Positions 1 through 5,794 of a stretch of 7,901 nt of DNA are shown here, in pieces. The stretch comes from CAZNDN01 sp964571815 (lineage in GTDB: Bacteria > Fibrobacterota > Chitinivibrionia > Chitinivibrionales > WJKA01), in NCBI GenBank assembly GCA_964571815.1, contig CAZNDN010000166.1, forward strand, positions 1 through 7,901. The letters run 5' to 3'. The position numbers and the translations under genes are program-made. The first letter of the stretch is position 1; every line of letters begins with the position of its first letter. The notes under the pieces were generated by a model. It ran no database searches. It was not told the origin of the DNA and was given only the letters and a program-made list of their open reading frames with translations.

Positions 1-657
1 CCGTACTTGACATACCCGCCGGCAATGTCGGTCATCCAGGAGCGGGCGTCGCTCCAATCGCCGCCGTTGAGGCTGGTCCGAAACGTCGCGTCGGCATACC
101 ATCATCTCAATATTGTCAAGGAAATCCGTAACATACGTTTCGTCTTCCTCGACTTCAACCAGCCCCAGCATCGAGATGATTCCCGCCAGAGTAACCTCAT
201 CTTTGAGTGCGAGAGCTTTGCCGATCAGCAAATCGTACTCGTCGTTGCCCGGCAAAAACCGGTCCGCAACCGTGAAGGCCGAGCCGGATATCTGCAGTGA
301 TGCGCAGTAGTACTCGTCGCCGAGTGCCGCGGCAAGACTTTTGAGAAACGGAAGGGTAGGGCCGCCCTTTTCACCGTGGTTGTTTTTGTCTGCGTAGATC
401 GGCTCCCGTGCAGGCTGCCAGGAGAACTGTTTGTCGCAATCGTACAGCACATAGTTCCAGCATCGGGGATCAACCACGGTGTCCTTGTCGTAGTCTCTTC
501 CGGTCAATGCCGAATTGCCGACCAGAAGGTAGACCAGAAGTTTCTCTCCGGGTACGGACGTTCCGTCCAGGTCCACTGCCCGGGCAGGAGCGATGCCGGC
601 GAGTGCAATAAGTACGGCGACTGCCGCACCGGGAACCCTTGCTTTCTTCGAAATCAT
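1..657 (-). CDS. Secreted sialate O-acetylesterase-like SGNH esterase, partial, apparent frameshift
   Basis: Likely an exported carbohydrate esterase removing acetyl groups from sugars. The reading starts at ATG 657 (or GTG 660) behind AAGGAGG at 669-675. Residues 1-27 form a signal peptide ending in APARA before VDLDG. Block I is LVYLLVGNSALTGRD around residues 41-55, with Ser49 as candidate nucleophile. A PRCWNYVLYD segment, GGPTLPFLKSLA, and a TLAGIISMLGLVEVE segment follow the order seen in sialate O-acetylesterase (SASA, PF03629) relatives. The frame is convincing to about position 110. Beyond that it stays open but becomes Arg-rich, while the next frame reads WYADATFRTSLNGGDWSDAR and looks like the true continuation, so a single-base indel near 98-107 is likely. 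The C-terminus is outside the window. It lies 18-21 bases after the barrel gene on the same strand, so the two are probably co-transcribed. Family call is from motif order only; the substrate is unknown. Confidence 0.7.
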   Translation of the reverse strand, partial: MISKKARVPGAAVAVLIALAGIAPARAVDLDGTSVPGEKLLVYLLVGNSALTGRDYDKDTVVDPRCWNYVLYDCDKQFSWQPAREPIYADKNNHGEKGGPTLPFLKSLAAALGDEYYCASLQISGSAFTVADRFLPGNDEYDLLIGKALALKDEVTLAGIISMLGLVEVEEDETYVTDFLDNIEMMVCRRDVSDQPQRRRLERRPLLDDRHCRRVCQVR

Positions 658-678
658 CACTCGCACATCCTCCTTGTA

Positions 679-1554
679 TCAGAATATGCTCAGTTTCATC
701 CCCATGCCCGCGGAAAAGCCGGCGAAGCGCACACCGTTGTCGAACTCGGTCCGCACGGCGCAGCCGAACAGCAGCGGCAATTCCGGATCGCTTTTTTCTA
801 CGCTGTAGCGAAGCACCAGCCCGGGGAAAGCCTTCTGCCTGATACGTGTCCGTTCCAACACCATCCAGCGTCCCTCTTTGTCCACTCCCGTCACGAGAGG
901 ATTGTCGTACCGAGGGCTGTCGTCGAATCCAATGACCGTGTCGGCGTGCTGCTGAGCCGATTGCTTGTCCGGGGCGTACTCGCCCGCATCAGGATCGATC
1001 GAGAAATCGGGGTAGGGCGAAGCGAGCGCCCGTTGGAAGTATTCTCCGTGGCGGAGCGGCACGAGCAGCGAGGTGCTGAACCCGTGAACCAGCCCCGCCC
1101 GCTTGATTCCGGCATCGGCGAGGATAGAAACGACATCCGGATACACGGTCCCGATATCATTTACCACGCCCCGGCCTTCGCGTGAGGTCTCCAATTGACG
1201 AGCGCGAACGACCACAGTTTGCACGGTCGTGTCGTAGTCATACTCTGTAGTCCGGATCGCCCATATCCCCGCCTGGTACGCCACGCCCACATTGAATAGT
1301 CCCCAGTCTCGATCGTGTCCGTACTCGAGTCTGAGGGTACTGCCGAGCGTTCCCGTGCCGAGCTGCATCTCGGGCACAACCAGCCGCTGCTTTGCCGTCA
1401 AGGGTACATCGTATCTGCCCGTGGGAAGCCTTGTTCCCAGTGTCGTGCGAAAATTCCCGTTCATGCCCCAGGGGCGGGTGACTTCCACGCCGGCATCCCC
1501 CATTCCGCCTACCTGTACGCCGAATCCCCGACGGGAAAGAAAGGGCAGGGAGAG
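679..1554 (-). CDS. Outer-membrane beta-barrel protein, 5' end lost in assembly gap
   Basis: This open frame gives 291 visible residues ending in LSIF. A C-terminal Phe is the usual BAM recognition residue of outer-membrane barrels. The chain alternates hydrophobic and polar residues with many Gly, Tyr and aromatic girdle positions, for example LGSTLRLEYGHDRDWGLFNV and GLFNVGVAYQAGIWAIRT. An LPTGRYD segment followed by PEMQLGTGTLGSTLRLEY resembles transporter-type barrels of the MetA-pathway/DUF group (PF13557-like). I infer a channel or structural barrel in the outer membrane and cannot name a substrate. The start is not visible. An ATG at 1657-1659, just outside the N run, would be in frame if the gap were truly 100 bases, and the missing 34 codons would then hold the signal peptide. 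However, 100 N is a conventional placeholder. It precedes the esterase by about 20 bases, suggesting an operon. Confidence 0.7.
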   Translation of the reverse strand, partial: LSLPFLSRRGFGVQVGGMGDAGVEVTRPWGMNGNFRTTLGTRLPTGRYDVPLTAKQRLVVPEMQLGTGTLGSTLRLEYGHDRDWGLFNVGVAYQAGIWAIRTTEYDYDTTVQTVVVRARQLETSREGRGVVNDIGTVYPDVVSILADAGIKRAGLVHGFSTSLLVPLRHGEYFQRALASPYPDFSIDPDAGEYAPDKQSAQQHADTVIGFDDSPRYDNPLVTGVDKEGRWMVLERTRIRQKAFPGLVLRYSVEKSDPELPLLFGCAVRTEFDNGVRFAGFSAGMGMKLSIF

Positions 1555-1654
1555 NNNNNNNNNNNNNNNNNNNNNNNNNNNNNNNNNNNNNNNNNNNNNN
1601 NNNNNNNNNNNNNNNNNNNNNNNNNNNNNNNNNNNNNNNNNNNNNNNNNNNNNN
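1555..1654. other. Assembly gap of exactly 100 N
   Basis: The run of exactly 100 unknown bases is a typical scaffold placeholder, so its real length is uncertain. It removes the 5' end of the barrel gene. Any statement about reading frame across it is provisional. Confidence 0.97.
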
Positions 1655-1655
1655 G

Positions 1656-1754
1656 TCATGCTTTGTCCATTTCAGTCATGTGTTGAATGATCGTTTGCCG
1701 GCTGCCGGCAACGGTGAAGCGTGCTCGCGGGATTTCGTTTTTTGACAATGGCAT
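1656..1754 (-). CDS. Small 32-codon ORF ahead of the barrel gene, function unknown
   Basis: ATG at 1754 opens a frame starting MPLSKNEIPRARFTVAGSRQ and ending HMTEMDKA with TGA at 1656-1658. AAAGGA lies at 1766-1771, 11 bases upstream, and a closer GAGG is present, so translation is plausible. The stop overlaps another ATG (1657-1659) in the ATGA arrangement typical of translational coupling, and that ATG runs straight into the gap. A longer version of the frame reaches ATG 1898, but its upstream part has no ribosome site and crosses the proposed promoter. The peptide is basic, has no membrane segment, and I do not recognise it. It could be a leader peptide, the first gene of the barrel-esterase operon, or a chance ORF. 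Confidence 0.35.
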   Translation of the reverse strand: MPLSKNEIPRARFTVAGSRQTIIQHMTEMDKA

Positions 1755-1787
1755 ACGCCTCGAATTCCTTTCGCCGTGCATCTTCTT

Positions 1788-1816
1788 CATATATTGATAT
1801 TCGTAAGGTAAGGCAA
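1788..1816 (-). promoter_or_regulatory. Candidate sigma70-type promoter for the small ORF/barrel/esterase operon
   Basis: Read on the minus strand, TTGCCT (1811-1816) and TATATG (1788-1793) are separated by 17 bases. This would start transcription near 1781, about 27 bases before the small ORF. Each box matches 4 of 6 consensus bases. It lies in a locally AT-rich stretch upstream of the operon, which supports it modestly. Confidence 0.4.
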
Positions 1817-1898
1817 ATGAACCGAAAAAAGCTGGTATTAAAAGACCCTGTGGTACTCGAAAAACACAGTTAGGGCGGTATTGGATGTCGGCCCTCAT

Positions 1899-2088
1899 AG
1901 CGGCAATATAATGCCCAACGCAAAGCGTGTCTTTGGCGGAAACACAGATTCTTTTGTGTAAAAACGACTTTTTGATCTTCTTGTGTGTGTTTCGGTGCGG
2001 CCAAACCCCCTGGTCAACGCGCGGAGTGCGTCAAGTTTGATGGCGGTCGATACCGCCCACGGGCGGGGAATGGTGGTGGCGTGGTGTT
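1899..2088. other. Intergenic region with GC-rich hairpins downstream of the AraC gene
   Basis: No gene is supported here. Two overlapping perfect 6-bp stems occur just past the AraC stop: GGCGGT/ACCGCC with loop CGAT (2042-2057) and CCGCCC/GGGCGG with a 2-base loop (2053-2066). They share bases, so only one can form at a time. Neither is followed by a T run on the minus strand, so a classical intrinsic terminator is not demonstrated. Confidence 0.35.
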
Positions 2089-2946
2089 CTATCCGTGCCT
2101 GAACCGGGCCGGTGTGGTATCGGTCAGCTTTTTGAAGACCCTGGTGAATTGCTGAGGATCGTTGAACCCGGTTTTCTCGGCGATGAGCTTGATGGGGAGG
2201 TCGCTTTTGATCGGGGTGTTGCGCGCGCTGTTGATCCTGCATTTGGTGAGGTAGGCGTATGGCGAATAGCCGACACATTCCCGGAACACCTTGCTGAAAT
2301 AGTCTTTGTTCAATCCGGCAACCGCGGCCATTTCGTCAAGCTCCGGTTTCTCCTTGACATTGTCTTCGATGAATCGTCTTGCGCGCCTGATCTTGTGGAG
2401 ATTTTTCTTCAGGCGAGGCACGTTTCGCGAGGCCTGAAGATGTCGGGTTTCTCGGTGCAGGGACACGAGCAGTTCGGTCAGGTAGGCGCCGCCTCGCTGA
2501 CGCCAGTAGGAGTCGGTTCGTATCCACTCATTCAGCACCTGTGAGCACAGGTAGTGCGTGGTCCGGAAATCGGGCGTTTCCAGCCGCCGTCGGGCAAGCA
2601 GGTCCCAGTCGTCGCCCGGGCGTTGCCCGGACACCGGCGGGAGCACGTCGAAGTGAATGAAATACCGGGTGAACTCCTCCTTGAAAAAATGAACGTCGAA
2701 AACCTCTCCGGGATGGATGAGAAGAAGCTCGCCCCTGGCCAGGGCAAACACCGTTTCCCCGATCACCATCTCTCCTCTCCCTTCCTCAACGAAAATGAGG
2801 TCAAAATCTTCAGTTCGCCTGGGGTGCGTCCGTCTGTAGTGCGACAGGCAGACCTCTTTGGTCTCCCATCCGGCCCAGTTCAGGAGCAGCGAGTACGGAG
2901 GCTCGCGCTTGTAAAGAGTCAGGTCGGGGTCTGCGCGCTTGGGCAT
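2089..2946 (-). CDS. AraC-family transcriptional regulator
   Basis: This is a 285-residue DNA-binding regulator with the full AraC/XylS layout and normal family length. The N-terminal part (about residues 45-105) is a cupin-like sensor with DFDLIFVEEGRGEMVIGE, the ARGELLLIHPGEVF turn, and RYFIHFDV. The C-terminal part (about 189-285) has two helix-turn-helix units: ELDEMAAVAGLNKDYFSKVF with FRECVGYSPYAYL, then IKLIAEKTGFNDPQQFTRVF followed by the PARFR signature. The ligand is unknown; such N-terminal domains often sense sugars or their derivatives. I chose ATG 2946 because the open frame upstream (to 3249) runs through repeat DNA and is low in complexity; no good ribosome site precedes 2946. 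The neighbouring esterase operon on the same strand is a possible target, but this is inference from position only. Confidence 0.9.
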   Translation of the reverse strand: MPKRADPDLTLYKREPPYSLLLNWAGWETKEVCLSHYRRTHPRRTEDFDLIFVEEGRGEMVIGETVFALARGELLLIHPGEVFDVHFFKEEFTRYFIHFDVLPPVSGQRPGDDWDLLARRRLETPDFRTTHYLCSQVLNEWIRTDSYWRQRGGAYLTELLVSLHRETRHLQASRNVPRLKKNLHKIRRARRFIEDNVKEKPELDEMAAVAGLNKDYFSKVFRECVGYSPYAYLTKCRINSARNTPIKSDLPIKLIAEKTGFNDPQQFTRVFKKLTDTTPARFRHG

Positions 2947-3080
2947 GGGGTCGAATGATGCAGGCGGTGGTTGATTGCGTTCCAGTGGTAAAATAGTTCG
3001 CCGTTTAGGCGGAATTGACCGCTCGCCGGTCGGAAAAGGAAGGCCGATGGATGCGGAGACGTTGATCGCGCGGGGGGAGG

Positions 3081-3160
3081 ACTGCGAAACACGCGAAAAA
3101 CGCGAACGAACAATTGACAGGAAGCAGGGGAACTGCGTAACAAGCGAAGAGCGCGGAAGA
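3081..3160 (+). repeat. Intergenic repeat array A (51-bp period, two degenerate units)
   Basis: Two units start with ACTGCGAAACACGCG at 3081 and ACTGCGTAACAAGCG at 3132, a 51-base period. Within a unit there is a 9-base sub-period built on CGAAANACG. The second half contains CAATTGACAGGAAGCAGGGG. The same family recurs near 4010-4112 and 5795-6078 in the same orientation. The rest of the 2947-3291 intergenic stretch holds no gene. Confidence 0.75.
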
Positions 3161-3291
3161 AGATCGGAGAAAAGGGGCGAATTCGGTTGATTGGACGCGT
3201 GCGTTGTGCGTGATGCGCCGAAGGCTCCCGCTTGGACAAGGGGGTCCAATTGCGAAATGCGTGAAAACGTGAGCGCAGGTTGGAGACCTGA

Positions 3292-3591
3292 TCAGTAGTG
3301 ATACCGGCACTGAAGGAAGTCTACGCGATTTCCCGCAACGCGGTAAACCAGGCGATGCTCACGGGTTATTCGTCTGGACCAGACCCCGGATGCCAGATGT
3401 TTGAGAGGTTCGGGCTTTCCGATACCCGCAAACGGGTCACGCATGACGGCTTCGGTGAGTTCAAGCACGCGAAGCGCCGTTTTCCTGTCGGTCGAAACCC
3501 AGAATCTCAGGTCTTCACGGAACTCAAGTTGGAAAACCGATAATCTCTTCTCGCCGGCACCGACCGGAACCTTCTTCGTTCGTCTACGCAA
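3292..3591 (-). CDS. yoeB: YoeB-family toxin, ribosome-dependent mRNA interferase
   Basis: This is the toxin of a type II toxin-antitoxin pair; YoeB enters the ribosomal A site and cleaves mRNA, and YefM neutralises it. The 99-residue frame aligns without gaps to E. coli YoeB with an offset of 15. It contains DPFAGIGKPEPLKH, SGVWSRRITREHRLVYRV and the C-terminal CRYHY. The E. coli catalytic residues Glu46, Arg65, His83 and Tyr84 correspond to Glu61, Arg80, His98 and Tyr99, so the toxin looks intact. The start is TTG 3591, the only usable start before the conserved core. It has AAGGA 8 bases upstream and overlaps the antitoxin stop by 8 bases. This gives a basic 15-residue N-terminal extension relative to E. 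coli. It is co-transcribed and translationally coupled with the antitoxin. Confidence 0.94.
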   Translation of the reverse strand: MRRRTKKVPVGAGEKRLSVFQLEFREDLRFWVSTDRKTALRVLELTEAVMRDPFAGIGKPEPLKHLASGVWSRRITREHRLVYRVAGNRVDFLQCRYHY

Positions 3592-3862
3592 GTCTGAGAT
3601 CCTTGCGCAACTGTTTCAGCGATGCTTTCTTGCCTTCACCGCGCTCCGCCCGCTTCAGGGCCGTTATGAGCCGCGAAGCGTTTTTCGGCGACCTCAGAAG
3701 GTGAGCGGTTTCCATGAGGCTTTCCAGCTCATCGGCGGAAACAAGTGCTACATCCTCCCCGCTTCTTCGCCGAATGATAACCGGCTCCCGCGTTGAACTC
3801 ACTTCGTCGCAGAGCCGCTTGAACCGTGCCCTGGCAGATGTATAGGTGGTTGAAATCGACAT
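3584..3862 (-). CDS. yefM: YefM-family antitoxin (Phd/YefM)
   Basis: This 92-residue antitoxin binds and inhibits the YoeB toxin encoded just downstream and represses its own operon through its N-terminal Phd/YefM DNA-binding domain. The N-terminal half shows MSISTTYTSARARFKRLCDE and EPVIIRRRSGEDVALVSADE. The segment ELESLMETAHLLRSPKNASR closely follows the E. coli YefM segment ending in ETAYLLRSPANARRL. The tail is Lys/Arg-rich and probably wraps the toxin. Start ATG 3862 has GGAGGG about 10 bases upstream and fits the family length. An in-frame extension upstream to 4072 was rejected because it would read through the promoter, operator and repeat array B. The stop overlaps the toxin TTG by 8 bases. 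Confidence 0.93.
   Translation of the reverse strand: MSISTTYTSARARFKRLCDEVSSTREPVIIRRRSGEDVALVSADELESLMETAHLLRSPKNASRLITALKRAERGEGKKASLKQLRKDLRLA
3600..3604 (-). promoter_or_regulatory. Ribosome binding site supporting the TTG start of the YoeB toxin
   Basis: AAGGA on the minus strand sits inside the antitoxin's last codons, 8 bases before TTG 3591. It is the main argument for this rare start codon, which may keep toxin output below antitoxin output. Confidence 0.55.
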
Positions 3863-3890
3863 TGCGCTGCTTCCCTCCGGATGGTGGTTA

Positions 3891-3909
3891 TGTACAGCAA
3901 TAATGTACA
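3891..3909. promoter_or_regulatory. Paired TGTACA operator of the YefM-YoeB operon
   Basis: Two perfect TGTACA palindromes lie at 3891-3896 and 3904-3909, with centres 13 bases apart. Together they form a larger palindrome ATGTACA-7-TGTACAT. E. coli YefM-YoeB is known to repress through paired palindromes with the same TGTACA core, spaced about 12 bases centre to centre. One copy here overlaps the -10 box of the predicted promoter, as expected for autorepression. Confidence 0.87.
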
Positions 3910-3930
3910 TGTTTTCGGGGCTGTTGTCAA
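3902..3930 (-). promoter_or_regulatory. Sigma70-type promoter of the YefM-YoeB operon
   Basis: On the minus strand a perfect TTGACA (3925-3930) is followed after exactly 17 bases by TACATT (3902-3907, 4 of 6). Transcription would begin near 3895, about 33 bases before the antitoxin ATG. The -10 box lies within the TGTACA operator. Confidence 0.75.
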
Positions 3931-4009
3931 CAGAGCCGGCGGGGAGCGATCGTAGACGAGTCAAGAGATGTAACGATCCCGGCTGATTTGTACGGTTGAG
4001 AGGGGGTCT

Positions 4010-4112
4010 TGGGTCAAACAGGCGGGGAACTGCGAAACACGCGAACGACGCGAAAGGTTTATGGGCAATCAAACGAGCAACTACGAATCACGCGGAGCAC
4101 GCAAAAGGGAAG
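4010..4112 (+). repeat. Intergenic repeat array B (51-bp period)
   Basis: Units begin ACTGCGAAACACGCGAACG at 4029 and ACTACGAATCACGCGG at 4080, a 51-base period. The preceding GTCAAACAGGCGGGGA matches the second half of a unit in array C. It lies between the antitoxin promoter and the membrane nuclease gene. It is the same family and orientation as arrays A and C, but more diverged than the exact copies in C. Confidence 0.75.
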
Positions 4113-4176
4113 GAGTAAGGACAAAAGAGATTGCGTTCCACGCGTGAATGACACGCTTTCGAGCCCTGGTTTGCAA

Positions 4177-4716
4177 CTACGGTGCGAGCAGGACAAGAGC
4201 GCAGGCCAGGGCAAGGCCCGCGGCAATGCCGGAGAGAAAGATGAAAACGTACGATAGCTTCCTTGTGCCCGCTTTCGGAAACCGCACCAGCCGAAGCGTG
4301 TCCCGGTCGCCGTCGTACAGGTAGACATCGTCGACCCCGTAATGATACGCATACTCCAGAAGCTGCCTTCGCGTGGTGCTGAATGCCGGGTCCGAGGCGC
4401 AGGCGCCGGTCTTTGCATCCACCACCGCCCGTCGTCGGCCCCTGCGCACCAGAAAATCGGCCCTGATCGTGTACTCGTGCCGCCGGCCGTCGATTTCCAT
4501 AGTCGGCTTCAGCGACGGCTGCTCGGCAAGCACCGTGAACCCGTGTCTTTTCAGATACCGCAAACCACGCTGCTCACCTCGTTCCCCGCGCCTGAATCTC
4601 CGTTTCATGCGCAGGTTTCTCAAGGCCCTGCTGAGATGGAACAACAGTCCGGCTCCCAGAAAGACACCGGCGAGGACGAGCAGGATTGCCGCCGTCAATT
4701 GGTGGGTCCAGACCAT
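4177..4716 (-). CDS. Membrane protein with NERD/PD-(D/E)XK-like nuclease domain between two TM segments
   Basis: This 179-residue protein starts at ATG 4716 with GGAG 9 bases upstream. A hydrophobic helix (about 8-28) is followed by a very basic stretch, RALRNLRMKRRFRRGERGEQ, which by the positive-inside rule puts the middle domain in the cytoplasm. A second helix (about 154-176) ends the chain. The middle domain looks like a NERD or RecB-like PD-(D/E)XK fold. It has GERGE (44-48) on the first helix, Asp87 in RADFLV, the core VVDAKTG with Asp100 and Lys102, and a Q118-x3-Y122 motif. DNA is the expected substrate, but no target is known. It sits convergent to nothing and about 310 bases upstream of the YefM start, read on the same strand as that operon. 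It may act in DNA processing or defence; this is inference. I do not recognise a named family with this exact layout. Confidence 0.75.
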   Translation of the reverse strand: MVWTHQLTAAILLVLAGVFLGAGLLFHLSRALRNLRMKRRFRRGERGEQRGLRYLKRHGFTVLAEQPSLKPTMEIDGRRHEYTIRADFLVRRGRRRAVVDAKTGACASDPAFSTTRRQLLEYAYHYGVDDVYLYDGDRDTLRLVRFPKAGTRKLSYVFIFLSGIAAGLALACALVLLAP

Positions 4717-5057
4717 GGTGGTTTTCTCCGGATTTCAGGTCAATCTCGGGTCGGACCGGAAGAAATGGCCCAGACAGCCTGCAATGGCCGGTTTTCGCTC
4801 CTCTTGCGCGCTTAAACATCTCCCTGGAACCGATTTCCGTACTCTCAAAATAGCTTCCTCAAGGCCCTCTGAATTCATACGTGTCCTCGAAAGACCACGG
4901 GGATGCACGAATGCCCGTCTCCAATCCCGACGATCTCCCTGGAATTTCCCACGAAAATGATGCACGTGGCCGGTGTTGATCCCACCTGAGGCGGTGGTTG
5001 TGGACAGGCTCATCATGTGCCTGAGCATCGCGGTGCTTCTCTGCTCACGAGCTTCCC
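4717..5057. other. Gene-free region between the membrane nuclease and the second toxin-antitoxin pair
   Basis: No convincing gene is present. A minus-strand frame from 5067 to 4735 (110 codons) has no ribosome site and no recognisable domain. A 12-base direct repeat, ATCTCCCTGGAA, occurs at 4818-4829 and 4933-4944. The region separates divergently transcribed genes. Confidence 0.4.
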
Positions 5058-5087
5058 TTGCCTTCACTATCTCTCATAATGTATAAT
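5058..5087 (+). promoter_or_regulatory. Promoter of the FitAB/VapBC-type operon
   Basis: A perfect TATAAT (5082-5087) is preceded after 18 bases by TTGCCT (5058-5063, 4 of 6). Transcription would start near 5094, leaving a very short leader before ATG 5108. A small inverted repeat, TAAT-5-ATTA (5077-5089), overlaps the -10 box and could be the antitoxin operator, though it is too short to be sure. Confidence 0.6.
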
Positions 5088-5107
5088 TACACAACAAAGG
5101 AATCACT

Positions 5108-5353
5108 ATGCATGCGATTCAGATGCGAAGCGTTTCAGACGATGTGTACCAACGCTTGAAAGAGCGGGCACGGCGCAACCACCGCTCCATAGCGGGTGAG
5201 GCCCTGTCGATTCTGGAGAAGAATCTTCTCGCGGCTGAATATGGGCAGGAAGACATTTACGAGCGGATCGGCATGGTGCGGGAGCAGATTGCGCTTCGCT
5301 ACGGCACGGGGCGGTCCAGCGTTGAGGATATTCGGGAAGATCGCCGGCGATGA
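5108..5353 (+). CDS. FitA/VapB-type ribbon-helix-helix antitoxin
   Basis: This 81-residue antitoxin pairs with the PIN toxin that follows. The N-terminus reads MHAIQMRSVSDDVYQRLKER, with a short beta strand (about 4-9) and two helices (about 10-22 and 25-38, NHRSIAGEALSILEKNL) typical of the ribbon-helix-helix FitA group, which binds operator DNA as a dimer. The C-terminal half, ending SVEDIREDRRR, is the likely toxin-binding tail and resembles the conserved end of FitA-like antitoxins. ATG 5108 has AAAGGAA 5 bases upstream (5096-5102). Its stop overlaps the toxin start in an ATGA arrangement, so translation is probably coupled. Expected regulation is autorepression through the promoter just upstream. 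Confidence 0.88.
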   Translation: MHAIQMRSVSDDVYQRLKERARRNHRSIAGEALSILEKNLLAAEYGQEDIYERIGMVREQIALRYGTGRSSVEDIREDRRR

Positions 5354-5763
5354 CCGAAGTTGTCGTTGACTGCTCGGCGGTGGTCCCGTGGTTTTTCCCC
5401 GAAGAGAATTGCAGTCGGGCACGTGCGCTGTTTGAAGGTGCACGCCGCGGGCGTCTGGTCTGCCTGGCGCCGAGCCTGCTGCAGGCTGAGTTCGGCAACG
5501 TGGTGTGGAAAAAAATCCGGCGGAATCAGTGCGGATTGTCGTCCGCGGCAATGCAACTGGAGCTGTTTCAAAAGGCCAATATTTACTGCTTCGAGATCAA
5601 GCACCTCCTCCCGGAAGCGCTTGTCCTTGCCTGCCGTCATGAAATCACCGTGTACGATGCGCTCTATCTTGCGCTGGCTCAGTACGCGAAGGCTTCCCTT
5701 GCCACGTTGGATGAGGCGTTGCGGAAGCGGGCGCGGGATGCGGGGGTGGCGCTGTACGAGTAG
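5350..5763 (+). CDS. vapC: PIN-domain ribonuclease toxin (VapC/FitB family)
   Basis: This 137-residue toxin is a magnesium-dependent ribonuclease of the PIN fold; family members cut tRNA, rRNA or other RNA. The acidic active-site residues are all present: Asp7 in VVVDCSAVV, Glu47 in LLQAEFGNVVWK, Asp103 in TVYDALYLALA, and Asp121 in LATLDEALRKRA. The length is normal for the family and there is no sign of inactivation. It starts at the ATG of the ATGA overlap with the antitoxin, the usual arrangement. No clear terminator follows; repeat array C begins about 30 bases after the stop. The symbol is given for the broad family; the antitoxin type suggests the FitB branch. Confidence 0.93.
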   Translation: MTEVVVDCSAVVPWFFPEENCSRARALFEGARRGRLVCLAPSLLQAEFGNVVWKKIRRNQCGLSSAAMQLELFQKANIYCFEIKHLLPEALVLACRHEITVYDALYLALAQYAKASLATLDEALRKRARDAGVALYE

Positions 5764-5794
5764 GTGCGAAGAGCAGTAGTCACGATCTGAAGGC

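Noticed and set aside
376..1185. Long plus-strand open frame of 269 codons
   Set aside because: It lies opposite the esterase start and the barrel gene, has no recognisable domain or ribosome site, and its openness is explained by high GC on the antisense strand.
2947..3249. N-terminal extension of the AraC regulator to an upstream ATG
   Set aside because: The added residues are low complexity and are translated from repeat array A; the 285-residue form has the normal family length.
3190..3250. Inverted repeat ATTGGAC / GTCCAAT about 50 bases apart as mobile-element ends
   Set aside because: Only 7 bp, no transposase between them and no target duplication seen; chance is likely.
3276..3290. 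CAGGT-5-ACCTG hairpin after the YoeB stop as terminator
   Set aside because: The stem is only 5 bp and the nearest T run is about 10 bases away, so termination is not supported.
3863..4072. N-terminal extension of the YefM antitoxin
   Set aside because: It would read through the operator, promoter and repeat array B, and the start at 3862 has a good ribosome site and family-typical length.
4735..5067. 110-codon minus-strand ORF upstream of the membrane nuclease
   Set aside because: No ribosome site, no domain and unconvincing composition; it abuts the promoter of the divergent toxin-antitoxin operon.
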